13,361 nt of DNA from assembly GCA_900550615.1 (NCBI GenBank), contig URSX01000044.1, positions 1-13,361 on the forward strand. Direction: 5' to 3'. Made by a program: the position numbers and the translations under genes. This DNA comes from an uncultured Eubacteriales bacterium. Lineage in GTDB: Bacteria; Bacillota; Clostridia; Oscillospirales; Oscillospiraceae. Shown piece after piece: positions 1 through 8,873 of this stretch; position 1 is the stretch's first letter, and the number at the start of each line of letters is the position of its first letter. Below the pieces are notes generated by a model. It was not told the DNA's origin, did no database searches, and saw only the letters and a program-made list of their open reading frames with translations.

Positions 1-15
1 TTTTTCGACACGCTG

Positions 16-50
16 AGACACCCCGTATGGCTCTGCCATACGGGGTGTCT
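16..50. terminator. Strong hairpin between the giant gene and the window edge
   Basis: A perfect 15-bp stem (16-30 pairing with 36-50) closes a 5-base loop. It lies about 45 bases past the stop codon of the minus-strand giant gene, a normal place for its terminator. The T-rich side (TTT, then TTT again after five bases) follows the stem on the plus strand, however, so it may mainly end a plus-strand transcript entering from the left, or act in both directions. In the minus direction no U-tract follows the stem. The hairpin is certain; its direction is not. Confidence 0.7.
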
Positions 51-94
51 TTCTGCATTTGGCTTGTTAGGCTATGGGGGCTGTGCCGGGGAGA

Positions 95-3000
95 TCAGCG
101 GTGAGATCTGCGCTTTTTGATCTCCGGAAGGGCCAGCAGGGCCAGGCCGCACACACCGGACAGGGAGGCCCACAGGATGGGTCTGCCGCTGTCACCGGTG
201 GGTACATCCGGGTGGTCATCGGAAGCGATGACGGTAAAGTCTGCCGAGGCAGTGCCGGTGGTGAAGACAGCCTCCAGCTTATGGGTGCCGGAGGAGAGGG
301 TCTGAAGGAAACTGTCCGTGAGAGTCACCACGGCACTGTCCCCGGAGACGATGTACTGAGTGCTGCGCAGCATCACGCCGTCCACAAACACCTGGAGGAG
401 ATCCTCCCGGGATGCGTCATAGCGGAAGCGCAGGGTCTTGCCGCTGCCGGAGCTGTACTGGCTGCCGGTACCCTCCAGAACGGTGGGGGCCAGCTTGGCC
501 ACAGGCTCAGTGCCCAGAGCCGCGCCGCAGACTGTGCAGGTGAAGACCTTTTCACCCTCTGTGGCTGCGGTGGGCTGGCGCACGACCTTACCCGCATCGG
601 GGGTGTGGTCGGGGTTCACCGTGAAGGTGACGGCGGTGCGGTTGCCGAAGCGGTCTGTTGCCACCAGGGTCTGGGTACCGGCCTGACCGGAGACGGTGAG
701 CTTGCCGTCCGTCAGGGTCACGGCCTGGCCGTTGAGTGTGACGGTATCCAGATGCGGGTCGCTGACGGTGATATCCACAGTCAGGCAGTAGACACCGCCG
801 TTTTCCACGCCGGACACCACAGGGGCGGCGCTATCGACCAGCTTGGTGCCGGTCTTGGAACGGGTATCGGTGGCATCACAGCCGGTGCGGTCGCAGACAG
901 CCGTCTCGGTGCCATCGGCATCGTAGGTGGCATCATTATTATAGATATAGTGGGTAAAGCTGTGGCCCAGGGCGGTGCCGGGGGCCGCAAAGGTCTCGGT
1001 ACCGTTAGCCTGGCAGCGGGAACAGCTGACATAGTATACAGCGTCCTCTGTGCAGGTGGCGGCGGTGCTGAGATGGGACGGGTCAATGACCTGCGTGTAG
1101 TCATGGCCCAGCGCGTCGCCGCTGGAGAAGAACTTGTCCGCACTGTGGGCACCGCAGCGGGAGCAGCTGTAGAAGTACTCCGCAGCGTCCGTACAGGAGG
1201 CGGGGGTCCTCAGGTGTGCGTTATCCGACAGCTGCTGGGTGAAGTCATGGCCCAGAGAGGCGATGACCCAGCTGCCCTTGGTGATTTCGTTTGCGCCCTC
1301 GGCATCGCTGAAGAACTTGCCGCAGGCGGCGCAGGTGAAGTACTCGCTGTTGCCGGTCTCGGTGCAGGCGGGTGCCTGGGCCTCGGTCTTGGTCAAGTCG
1401 TGGCCGGTGGCGGCGGTGGCAAAGTCCTGGGCTGCGGCACGGCGATCTGCGCTGTTGAGAGAAGCGTCGGCGTTGACACCGAAGAAGCCGCCGCAGTCGG
1501 GACAGGTGTAATAGGCATCGCTGCCGCCGGCGGTACAGGTGGCGGCCACGGCGTCGGTCTTCACCGCGTTCTTATGGGCCAGCGGAGCCAGGACGAAGTC
1601 CTCGGCGCTGTCGTGCTGGTCGGCCTTGTTGATGGAGCCATCGGCGTTGGCACCGAAGAACTTGCCGCAGTAGTCGCAGCGGAAGTACAGGGAGCTGCCG
1701 GCGTTTTCACAATCGGGGGCAGCGGCGGGGTAAGCCGTGGCACTGCTATGATCCAGCTTGGCCAAGGTGAAATCCGCAGCGCTGTCGTGGACAGCGGAGG
1801 GATCCAGCTGGCCATCGGCGGTGACGGCGAAGAACTTGTGGCAGTCGGCGCAGGCGTAGTAGGCTTCGTTGCCGTCTGCGGTACAGGTGGCGGCAGCGGC
1901 CTCATGCTTGGCGGCGTTTACATGGTGATTGGGGTCGATGTCCGCCAACTGATAGCCGCAGGTGGCGCACTTGGACGCAGAGGCGCAGGTGGCGGCAGGG
2001 CCGGAGTGATCCTCGTGGGTAGACTCTGTGCCGCAGCCGCTGCGCTTGCAGATCTGCCAGTGGCCGGTGCTATCGCTCTGGTAGGGCTGGCCCTGGTAGT
2101 CATGGCCCAGGGCGGACAGCTGGAAAGTATCGTTGCTGTCGTAGGCGGTGGAAGCATCCAGCTTGCCGTCCTTATCGGCAAAGTAGCTGCCGCAGTCATC
2201 GCAGTGCCAATAGGCCTGATTGCCGCCCACGGTGCAGGTGACTGCCACAGCATCGGTCTTGACGGCGTTCTTATGGGACAGGGGCGCGATGTCGAAGCGG
2301 CCGACATTGCTATAGAGGTTTGCGTCACCGTCCTGGAAATATTTTCCGCAGCCTGCGCAATGCTTATAGGTCTCGTGGCCCTTGCTGCCGCAGGTGGGCG
2401 CCAGATAAGCGATGGTGCTGACCTTATCTGCGGGGTGGTTGTGGGTGTCCACCTTGCCATACGGGTTCCCGCAGACGGCGCACACAGCCTTGGCTGTGCA
2501 GGTGGCGGGGGTATTGGTTTCGTGGTCGGCTCGCTCCTCGGCGGTGCAGCCGGGCACGGTGCAGGTGCGGTAGTGCTGGGTGTCGTTATGCTGCCAATCG
2601 CCCCAGATGTGCTGGGCGGGATGCTGGATGGTGAAGGTCCAGGTATCCGCCGTGAAGCCGTCAGGCCCGGTGGGGGTGAAGTTCCCCTCACCGGTGATGA
2701 CCAGATACACCTGGTAGATGCCGGGATCGGTGGGGCTTGCCACCACATTGCCACCCTGCTTATACACCAGGGAGGTGTTGCAGCCGCCCAGGGTGTAGGA
2801 GGTGTTCACGGTGATGGCCGCGGTTTTGGCTGTGCCGTCCCAGATCAGATTATCAGGGGCGGTGAAGGTGAAGTCCTGGGCCAGGGCCGTTTTCCTGCCG
2901 ATGAGCCAGGTGATGGTGTCGCTCTCGGGGGCGACACTCCACTGGTACTTGTCCTGATCCAGCGTCACAGTCGCTTTGTAGGCTCCGGCATCGGTGGCTT

Positions 3001-6000
3001 TGATAACGCCGCTGACGGTGTAGCCCTTGCCGGGGACAAAGAGGGTGTGCTCGGTGCCGTCATAGAAGAAGATGGTCATTGCGGGACGGGGGAAGTCAAC
3101 GGACTTTAAGTACTTGGGTACGATCACCTCGGCGGCAGCGGAGGCGTAAGAGATATCCGTGGCCTTGATGCGCACATAGTAGGTGCCGCTGATGCCCACG
3201 GTGGTGGGGGTATCGGTACAACCGGTCCAGGTTTTGCCGTCGGCAGACCACTCCATGGTGGACTTGGTGCCGCTGATCTTGCCGTCCGCAGCGTCCCAAT
3301 CGGTGGGGGCCACGCCGGTGAGCCCGGTGGGGGCGGCGGGAGTGGCCTTGGCGGTGGCAGAGAGCAGAACCAGGCTTGCGTCGGCGGTGGGGGTGCCGGT
3401 GACGGTGATCTGGGTGGGACCATCGCGCCGGACAGTGATGCCATCCTGAGTGAAGCCGTAGTTCTCGGGGAAGTAGTAGCCGTCCTTGGCGGTGATGACC
3501 ACATCGGTCATGGCTGCGCCCTTCAAGAGATCCTGCGTCAGCGTGCCGGTGCTCTCCATGTTCTCGCCCAGGGTGACGGATACGGAATAGGACTCAGCGA
3601 TGACATAGAGCTGGTTCTGCGTGGCATCCAGCCGCACGATGTAGCCTTTATCGCTGGTGAAGTACCCGGTTTCACCCTTGTCACTGGTGATATAGACGGG
3701 GACGATGGTATTGTCGGCCTGGAGAGAATCCATCGCGGTGGTGACTCCGATGGTGGAGCCTGCGGTGAGGCCGGTGACAGCGGGGAGCATTGTTCCAGCA
3801 TCCACTTCATGGAAATAGAGGTTGTTGGCCTCTTTCTCGGCGTAGTTGCCGGTAATATTCATCTTGCCGGACAGCTCAAAGACCCAGCCGTTGCCGTAGC
3901 TGCTTTTGGGAATGATACGGGCATTCACACCGCCGCCGCCCCATTTTTCGAGCTTGGTGGCCGTATTGCCGGTGATGGTGGTGTCGCTGATCTTCACGGG
4001 GCCGGATGTGCTGATGCCGCCGCCGCATTTAGCGGTGTTATTTTGAATGGTGGCATTCTGGATGACCGCAGGGATATAGGGGTCATTTGCGGTTCCATTG
4101 CCCTTGGTTCCGGAAATATATATGCCGCCGCCCAGGCTCTCCCCGCCGTTATTGCCGGTGATGGTGGCGCCGTCAATGGTGAGGGCGCATTCGTATGCGT
4201 AGATGCCGCCGCCGCCATGAGAAGCGGTGTTGCCGGTGATGTTGGCTTTGCCAATGGTGAGGGTAGACTTATCCGCGTGAATGCCGCCGCCGTCCGCCGT
4301 GGCGGTGTTGCCGTTGATGGTGCCGCCGTTGATGGCGACAGTGCTCCCTTTGGCGTACACGGCACCGCCGTCGACAGCCGAACTCTTGGAAATGGTGCCG
4401 CCATTCATGGTGAAGATGCCATGCTCGACATACACGGCGCCGCCGCTGCCTTTGAGGGCCTTGCCGCTGAGGGAACCGGCGTTCATGATGAAGGTGCCGC
4501 TATACATATACACCACGCCGCCGTGGCCGTTTGTGGAGCGGGCACTGATGGAGCCGCCGTTCATGACGAACTTGCCGCCCTTCATCCACACGCCGCCGCC
4601 ATTAAGAATAGTGTAGCTACTGTCATTTTGATAATCATAGCCGGTGAGCTTGCCGTTCCACAGGGTGAAGGTGGAGCCGGAGGTCACATACACATCCCGG
4701 GCGTACCAGCCGCTGCCGCTGATCCTGCCGGGCTTGCTCTCGTTGCAGTCCGTAACGGCGACCTTATTGCTGTCATCCACATCGATGATCGCGTTTTTCC
4801 CGGCAGTGCTGCTGATGCCCAGGCCATTGAGGCAGAGGTTGATGTCCTTGGTGGGGGCCCAGGCTTCGGAATATCCCCGCAGCAGGTAATAGTTGCCCGC
4901 AGGCAGGTCCTTCAGCTCGGTAACGCCGATCCAGTTAAGCTCTTCGTGGGTGTGGGTGCTGTCGGCGGTGTTTTCCCCGGTGCCGCAGACGCAGTGGGTG
5001 TGGCCCTTACCGTTGTGCCACAGCTCCAGGCCGGTATTGCCCGAGGTCAGCAGGGGGCCGGAGGTGCTGGTGGTAGGCCGCAGGACAAAGCTGCTGTCGT
5101 CCGCGAAAAAGCCCTTGGTGCTGGTGTTGCCCGAAACCACCAGGGAGGGAATATCCCAGGCGCTGAGGCCGATTTTGCTGGCGCCGGCATTGAAGCCGCT
5201 GTCCGTGGTGATGGTGCAGCGGGAGCCTATGGAGCCTATCATAACATTGCAGGTGACAACGGTCGTCATGTCCTGATAGTAGGCATTATAGGAAATCCGG
5301 GACTTGTTGTTCTTCACCACGACCGTGCCGGTGAAAACGGGGGCGTTGGCGCTGTCTACAGCGATGCCGCCGCCGTGCCACTGGGATTCGTTATCCTCAA
5401 CGGTGGTGTTTTTAATGGTGGCCGTGCCCTTGCCGTAGAGGTAGATACCGCCGCCGTCGCCGTGAGAGAGGTTGCCGGTGATGGTGCAGTTTTCAATGAG
5501 GGTGGTGCCCGGGCAGCCGCTGTTGATGGCGCAGCCCCGGCTGTTTTCGTAGTTTACATTGCTGTAGGTATTGGCATTGCCCGTGAAGGTGCATTTCTTC
5601 ACCGTGAAGCTGCCCGTGGTTGCGCCCTGGTCCGTGAACCAGAGGGTGGGGGCGCGCATGGTGTTATTCTTAAAGGTGCTGTCCGTTACCGTGACCTTGC
5701 TGCCGGTGGAGGCCACCAGGAAGCCGCTCTCGCTATCGTAGTATTCGCAGCCGCTGATGTTGACGGTGGCGCCTGTAGCCGAGATAAAGGTGCTGCCGGT
5801 TTTCCCCTTCACGGTCACATTGGTCAGGTTGAGAGTACTGCCGGAGGCATTCTCGATGTTGTAGGTGCCGCCGGAGTTGTAGGAATAGCCGGTGATGTAG
5901 CCGGGGGATGCGGTGCCATGCTTGCAGTCGGTGATGTTCAGGGTGCCGCTGTTTTTGAAGTAGATAGGCTCACTCTTGTGGCCGTTGAGGCAGACATTTA

Positions 6001-8794
6001 CGGTGTTATTCGCGCCCACGGTCACAGCGCCGGACATCTTGGAATTCTGCACCAGGTAATAATTGCCGGTGGCATTGCTGGGAATATCGCTGAGCTTATA
6101 GACGGGGGTATAGGTGGTGCCGTCGGCGTGGGTATGGGCAGGCAGCTTAGCCAGCACATCGTCACCGTCGCCGTCACGGACCAGGGTCATCTTCTCCACC
6201 TCGAAAGAGAAGCGGCTGTCGCCGTCCAGAATATCCTTGCCGGTGTTGGTGATGACCACAGATCCTTCTGTATGCTGAATGCGCGCCAGGGGCAGGGACA
6301 GAACGATGTTGCTGTCCACCGCTGGGGCGGCCACCGCCGTGAGCGTCTTCTCACCGGGGAGATAGAGGTTGCTGAAAATGGTATTTTCGGACTTGTTATC
6401 CTGGACGGTGATCTTGCCGGTGCCCAGGTTCACGGTGCCCTTGGTGTCCACATAGATGCCGCCGGCCTCGTAGTAGGCGCTGTTATCCTCGATGGCGCCG
6501 CCGCTGAGGTTCAGGGTACCGCCTACGAACACGCCGCCGCCGTAGAGGGTGGCCACCGTGCTCCGATACTGGGTGGTCATGGTGTTGGACTTGATGGAGG
6601 CGTTGTCGTTCATGGTGAAGGTGCCGCCCTCACTCACATACACGCCTGCGCCCTGGGCATTGCTGCTGGTATAGCCGCTGCGGACCAGGTTGCCGCTTAT
6701 GCTGGCATTTTCGCTCATGGTGAAGGTGCTGCCAGCGCCCACAAACACGCCGCCGCCCTTGTGCTCGTAATCCTGCCAGTCAATCTGAGCGGAGTTACCA
6801 ATGATTTTGGCATCGCCGGACATTTTGAAGGTGCCGTTGACCACGGCCACGCCACCGCCGTTGCGGGTGGCGGTGTTGCCGGAGATCTCGCCGCCAGTCA
6901 TGGTAAAGGTGCCCTTCTTATTATTGCTGGTGGTGACATATACGCCGCCGCCGTCGCTGGCAGCCTTGCTCGTACCGGCGGTATTGTTCTTGATAACGCC
7001 GCCGGACATATTGAACTGACCGCCCCTCACATTCACGGCGCCGCCATTGTAGGCAACAGGCCAGGTCGCTTCTTTATTGCTGGAGTAGTTGCCGGAGATC
7101 TCACCGCCATAGAGGTTAAAGACACCGGTGGAGTTTACCAGCACGCCGCCGGTGTAGGGCTTGGTGCTGGAGGGCTGCAGTGCATCGCCCTGGTTATCCT
7201 TGATGGAGCCGCTATACATATTGAATGTACCGTTGACCTCCACAGCGCCTGCCAGGAGATCGTTCTGATACGCGTCCAAGCTCAGGTCGCAGATGCTGCC
7301 GTTATAGAGGTTGAAGGTAACATCCTTCGCAACGACAACGCCGCTGGAGTCGTTACGGTTTCCCTCACTGCCATAGGGGGTACTGGTGACCTTGCCGGTA
7401 CTGCCGCAGTCGGTGAGGTTAAAAATAGAGCCGTATGTGCTCAAAGTGAGGGCCGCCGTATGTGCCGCGCCCTGGATGGAGAATCCGTTGAGGCACAGCG
7501 TGATCCCGGAGGGAGCCTTCCAGGTCTTGGTGAGGGTCACATCGTTCAGCAGGTAGTAGCTGCCCTTTGTCTTCACCATGTCCAGGCTGCTGACGCCCTT
7601 GCAGGTGATCTTCTGATGGCCGGTGCCGGTCTCTTGGCAGTCGGTGCGGCCGCAGATGCAGTGGGTGTGGTCCGCCTTGCCCACCAGCTCAAGACCGCCG
7701 GTAGCGGTGGCCTTGAGCTTGGTGTCGGTGCGGTCGGCGGTGAAATAGCCGGTTTCGCTGTCGTTGGCATAGCCGGTGACCAGAGTGGAGGGGATGTTCG
7801 CGCCGGAAATGCCGACCTTGCTGCCCGCTTCCAGGCCGGAGCCGCTGACGGTCTTACCGGCGGCCAGGTACACATTGTTGTTGCTTCCCTTGCCGGTGTT
7901 GCCGGTGATGTTGGTGACACCGCTGACGGTGAAGGTGGTGCCGGCAAAGTACACACCGCCGCCCAGCTTCTGGGAGGTGTTGCCGGTGATGGTGGTGCCG
8001 CTGAGGTTCAGGAGAATATCGCCGGAGTTTTTGCTGGTCTCGCTATAGATGGCGCCGCCGTTGTCGGTGGCGGTGTTGTTCTCGATGGTGCTGTCCTGAA
8101 TGTCCATGGTCACCCGGCCATAGGCGTAGATAGCACCGCCCGTAGCGCGGCCGTAGGTGTCAGCGACAGAGCAGCCGGAGATGGTGGCGCCCTTCATGGT
8201 GAGGGTGGCGGCATCCTTGTCCCCGGACCAATAAGGCTCGCGGTAGATATAAATAGCACCACCCTTGGAGGCGTTCGTGCAGTCTTTAATAGCGCTGCCC
8301 TCCTCCATGACCACACTGCCCAGTACCAAGCTGATGGCACTGCCGCCGTTGATGGCAGAACAGTTTTGGATGGTGGCACCCTGGCCCAGGGTCAGCTTGG
8401 CCTTCGTGTCGTTCACGCGGAAAAATCCGTTTTTTGCCTGTCCGGCCTCTTTGTTGCCGTCCAGAATAATGTTCCGGAAGGTCAGATCGGCGCCGTAGTC
8501 CAATTTAAATCTGTAATCCGTATTGTCAGATGCGGGCGTAAATGACTCGGAGCGCTTCAGGGTGAAGACGCTGTCCTCCTGACTGCGGATGGTGACTGTG
8601 CCGCTGATGGTCAGTCTTTCCGTCAGCTCAATGTCCTGCGTCACGACGATGTCGGTGGCCTTGTCGGTGACTGCTTGTTTCAGTCCCTCGAAGGTGCTGA
8701 CTTCCGTCGCGGCGTCCGCTGCCCACACGGTGGCCGGGACCAGGCTGAGGGCCAGAATCAGCGCCATGAGCAGGCTTCCTATGCGTTTTTTCAT
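95..8794 (-). CDS. Giant secreted, wall-anchored beta-helix repeat protein (adhesin-like)
   Basis: This encodes 2899 residues. The start at 8794 is supported by AAGGAGGA six bases upstream and by a signal peptide directly after it (MKKR, hydrophobic run, likely cleavage after VWA near residue 25). Residues about 30-1730 form four beta-helix modules with some 24 short GGAIY/GGGVY motifs and many N-N-T-A and T-M-x-G-G turns, as in right-handed parallel beta-helix (Pmp-like) proteins. Modules 2-4 open with a NYYLL...CLNG segment (CLNG near 433, 934 and 1320). Residues about 1735-2055 look like Ig/MBG-type spacers. Residues about 2061-2635 hold CxxC repeats. Another Ig-like segment and an X2-like domain follow (to about 2855), then VPTGD (2864-2868), a hydrophobic helix and a KKRRSHR tail. 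Expected location is the cell wall. Adhesion or glycan binding is inferred from architecture; no catalytic motif was recognised. It is transcribed divergently from a MerR-type regulator, through a promoter of MerR-activated form. Confidence 0.9.
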   Translation of the reverse strand: MKKRIGSLLMALILALSLVPATVWAADAATEVSTFEGLKQAVTDKATDIVVTQDIELTERLTISGTVTIRSQEDSVFTLKRSESFTPASDNTDYRFKLDYGADLTFRNIILDGNKEAGQAKNGFFRVNDTKAKLTLGQGATIQNCSAINGGSAISLVLGSVVMEEGSAIKDCTNASKGGAIYIYREPYWSGDKDAATLTMKGATISGCSVADTYGRATGGAIYAYGRVTMDIQDSTIENNTATDNGGAIYSETSKNSGDILLNLSGTTITGNTSQKLGGGVYFAGTTFTVSGVTNITGNTGKGSNNNVYLAAGKTVSGSGLEAGSKVGISGANIPSTLVTGYANDSETGYFTADRTDTKLKATATGGLELVGKADHTHCICGRTDCQETGTGHQKITCKGVSSLDMVKTKGSYYLLNDVTLTKTWKAPSGITLCLNGFSIQGAAHTAALTLSTYGSIFNLTDCGSTGKVTSTPYGSEGNRNDSSGVVVAKDVTFNLYNGSICDLSLDAYQNDLLAGAVEVNGTFNMYSGSIKDNQGDALQPSSTKPYTGGVLVNSTGVFNLYGGEISGNYSSNKEATWPVAYNGGAVNVRGGQFNMSGGVIKNNTAGTSKAASDGGGVYVTTSNNKKGTFTMTGGEISGNTATRNGGGVAVVNGTFKMSGDAKIIGNSAQIDWQDYEHKGGGVFVGAGSTFTMSENASISGNLVRSGYTSSNAQGAGVYVSEGGTFTMNDNASIKSNTMTTQYRSTVATLYGGGVFVGGTLNLSGGAIEDNSAYYEAGGIYVDTKGTVNLGTGKITVQDNKSENTIFSNLYLPGEKTLTAVAAPAVDSNIVLSLPLARIQHTEGSVVITNTGKDILDGDSRFSFEVEKMTLVRDGDGDDVLAKLPAHTHADGTTYTPVYKLSDIPSNATGNYYLVQNSKMSGAVTVGANNTVNVCLNGHKSEPIYFKNSGTLNITDCKHGTASPGYITGYSYNSGGTYNIENASGSTLNLTNVTVKGKTGSTFISATGATVNISGCEYYDSESGFLVASTGSKVTVTDSTFKNNTMRAPTLWFTDQGATTGSFTVKKCTFTGNANTYSNVNYENSRGCAINSGCPGTTLIENCTITGNLSHGDGGGIYLYGKGTATIKNTTVEDNESQWHGGGIAVDSANAPVFTGTVVVKNNKSRISYNAYYQDMTTVVTCNVMIGSIGSRCTITTDSGFNAGASKIGLSAWDIPSLVVSGNTSTKGFFADDSSFVLRPTTSTSGPLLTSGNTGLELWHNGKGHTHCVCGTGENTADSTHTHEELNWIGVTELKDLPAGNYYLLRGYSEAWAPTKDINLCLNGLGISSTAGKNAIIDVDDSNKVAVTDCNESKPGRISGSGWYARDVYVTSGSTFTLWNGKLTGYDYQNDSSYTILNGGGVWMKGGKFVMNGGSISARSTNGHGGVVYMYSGTFIMNAGSLSGKALKGSGGAVYVEHGIFTMNGGTISKSSAVDGGAVYAKGSTVAINGGTINGNTATADGGGIHADKSTLTIGKANITGNTASHGGGGIYAYECALTIDGATITGNNGGESLGGGIYISGTKGNGTANDPYIPAVIQNATIQNNTAKCGGGISTSGPVKISDTTITGNTATKLEKWGGGGVNARIIPKSSYGNGWVFELSGKMNITGNYAEKEANNLYFHEVDAGTMLPAVTGLTAGSTIGVTTAMDSLQADNTIVPVYITSDKGETGYFTSDKGYIVRLDATQNQLYVIAESYSVSVTLGENMESTGTLTQDLLKGAAMTDVVITAKDGYYFPENYGFTQDGITVRRDGPTQITVTGTPTADASLVLLSATAKATPAAPTGLTGVAPTDWDAADGKISGTKSTMEWSADGKTWTGCTDTPTTVGISGTYYVRIKATDISYASAAAEVIVPKYLKSVDFPRPAMTIFFYDGTEHTLFVPGKGYTVSGVIKATDAGAYKATVTLDQDKYQWSVAPESDTITWLIGRKTALAQDFTFTAPDNLIWDGTAKTAAITVNTSYTLGGCNTSLVYKQGGNVVASPTDPGIYQVYLVITGEGNFTPTGPDGFTADTWTFTIQHPAQHIWGDWQHNDTQHYRTCTVPGCTAEERADHETNTPATCTAKAVCAVCGNPYGKVDTHNHPADKVSTIAYLAPTCGSKGHETYKHCAGCGKYFQDGDANLYSNVGRFDIAPLSHKNAVKTDAVAVTCTVGGNQAYWHCDDCGSYFADKDGKLDASTAYDSNDTFQLSALGHDYQGQPYQSDSTGHWQICKRSGCGTESTHEDHSGPAATCASASKCATCGYQLADIDPNHHVNAAKHEAAAATCTADGNEAYYACADCHKFFAVTADGQLDPSAVHDSAADFTLAKLDHSSATAYPAAAPDCENAGSSLYFRCDYCGKFFGANADGSINKADQHDSAEDFVLAPLAHKNAVKTDAVAATCTAGGSDAYYTCPDCGGFFGVNADASLNSADRRAAAQDFATAATGHDLTKTEAQAPACTETGNSEYFTCAACGKFFSDAEGANEITKGSWVIASLGHDFTQQLSDNAHLRTPASCTDAAEYFYSCSRCGAHSADKFFSSGDALGHDYTQVIDPSHLSTAATCTEDAVYYVSCSRCQANGTETFAAPGTALGHSFTHYIYNNDATYDADGTETAVCDRTGCDATDTRSKTGTKLVDSAAPVVSGVENGGVYCLTVDITVSDPHLDTVTLNGQAVTLTDGKLTVSGQAGTQTLVATDRFGNRTAVTFTVNPDHTPDAGKVVRQPTAATEGEKVFTCTVCGAALGTEPVAKLAPTVLEGTGSQYSSGSGKTLRFRYDASREDLLQVFVDGVMLRSTQYIVSGDSAVVTLTDSFLQTLSSGTHKLEAVFTTGTASADFTVIASDDHPDVPTGDSGRPILWASLSGVCGLALLALPEIKKRRSHR
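98..205 (-). other. C-terminal cell-wall sorting signal (variant VPTGD)
   Basis: The last 36 residues of the giant protein have the three parts of a sortase substrate: a VPTGD pentapeptide (2864-2868), a hydrophobic segment of about 18 residues containing LALLAL, and the basic tail KKRRSHR. The pentapeptide differs from LPXTG and from the PKTGD form seen in many Clostridia, because only one residue separates Val from Thr. Sortase anchoring is likely but not proven; simple membrane anchoring is the alternative. Confidence 0.7.
862..2614 (-). repeat. Coding repeats: CxxC zinc-ribbon-like array
   Basis: Residues about 2061-2640 contain roughly ten units of 40-65 residues. Each typically has a lone Cys in an A-x-C-T context, then about ten residues later an aromatic-rich YYxCxxCGKFF-like motif, then a D-G-x-L-[DN] stretch. 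Examples are HCAGCGKYF, HCDDCGSYF, ACADCHKFF, RCDYCGKFF, TCPDCGGFF and TCAACGKFF. An outlying CTVC unit lies further toward the C-terminus. The segment HKNAVKTDAVA occurs twice almost unchanged, and its DNA is also similar (around 1551-1590 and 2250-2290), which shows duplication. The cysteines could bind zinc or form disulfides on the cell surface; the sequence does not decide which. Confidence 0.8.
3600..8700 (-). repeat. Coding repeats: four beta-helix modules
   Basis: Within the giant gene the protein is built from repeats of roughly 20-25 residues, each probably one coil of a beta-helix, with GG-[AGV]-[IV]-[YFWH] and N-N-T-A-type turns. They group into four modules, at residues about 30-375, 375-886, 886-1265 and 1265-1730. 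Modules end in related caps (for example GLEAGSKVGI, GFNAGASKIGL, GLTAGSTIGV), most followed by a G-[YF]-F-[TA]-[DS]-D-like stretch. Modules 2-4 start after a His-Thr-His linker, which in modules 2 and 4 carries a CxCG motif. This points to module duplication followed by divergence. Boundaries were read by eye and are approximate. Confidence 0.75.
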
Positions 8795-8800
8795 CTTTCT

Positions 8801-8808
8801 TCCTCCTT
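8801..8808 (-). promoter_or_regulatory. Ribosome binding site of the giant surface-protein gene
   Basis: On the minus strand AAGGAGGA sits six bases before the ATG at 8794-8792. This near-perfect anti-16S match fixes the start and suggests efficient translation. Confidence 0.9.
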
Positions 8809-8844
8809 GGGATGGGTTTCACTCAATTTATTTTCTTGCAAATT

Positions 8845-8873
8845 TTGACATTTCATTTATAATGGAGTATAGT
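8845..8873 (+). promoter_or_regulatory. Sigma-A promoter of the MerR-family regulator gene
   Basis: TTGACA (8845-8850) and TATAGT (8868-8873) are separated by an optimal 17-bp spacer. The start site would fall near 8880, inside the 16-bp palindrome, giving a leader of about 67 bases. A consensus -35 with normal spacing suggests a promoter that is active by default and repressed when the operator is occupied. TATAAT at 8858-8863 is only seven bases from this -35, so it does not pair with it. Confidence 0.8.

Noticed and set aside
74..3109. Long plus-strand open frame (1011 codons) antisense to the giant gene
   Set aside because: It overlaps the 3' third of a clearly real gene. Its translation is low-complexity Gly/Ala/Val with no domain, and it has no ribosome binding site. 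Repetitive GC-rich coding DNA often leaves the opposite strand open.
3809..8545. Very long plus-strand open frame (1578 codons) antisense to the beta-helix region
   Set aside because: The translation is a monotonous Gly/Ala/Val/His/Asp pattern mirroring the beta-helix repeats on the other strand. It has no ribosome binding site, promoter or recognisable domain. Its length reflects repeat periodicity and codon bias.
3600..8700. Possible CRISPR array or tandem DNA repeat suggested by recurrent gccgccg and ggtgatg strings
   Set aside because: The recurrences follow reading-frame codons of GGG/GGA and TIT/SIT motifs, are not identical, and lack uniform spacers. They are coding repeats.
8858..8863. 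TATAAT as the -10 of the regulator promoter
   Set aside because: It is only seven bases from the TTGACA -35. TATAGT at 8868-8873 gives a 17-bp spacer.
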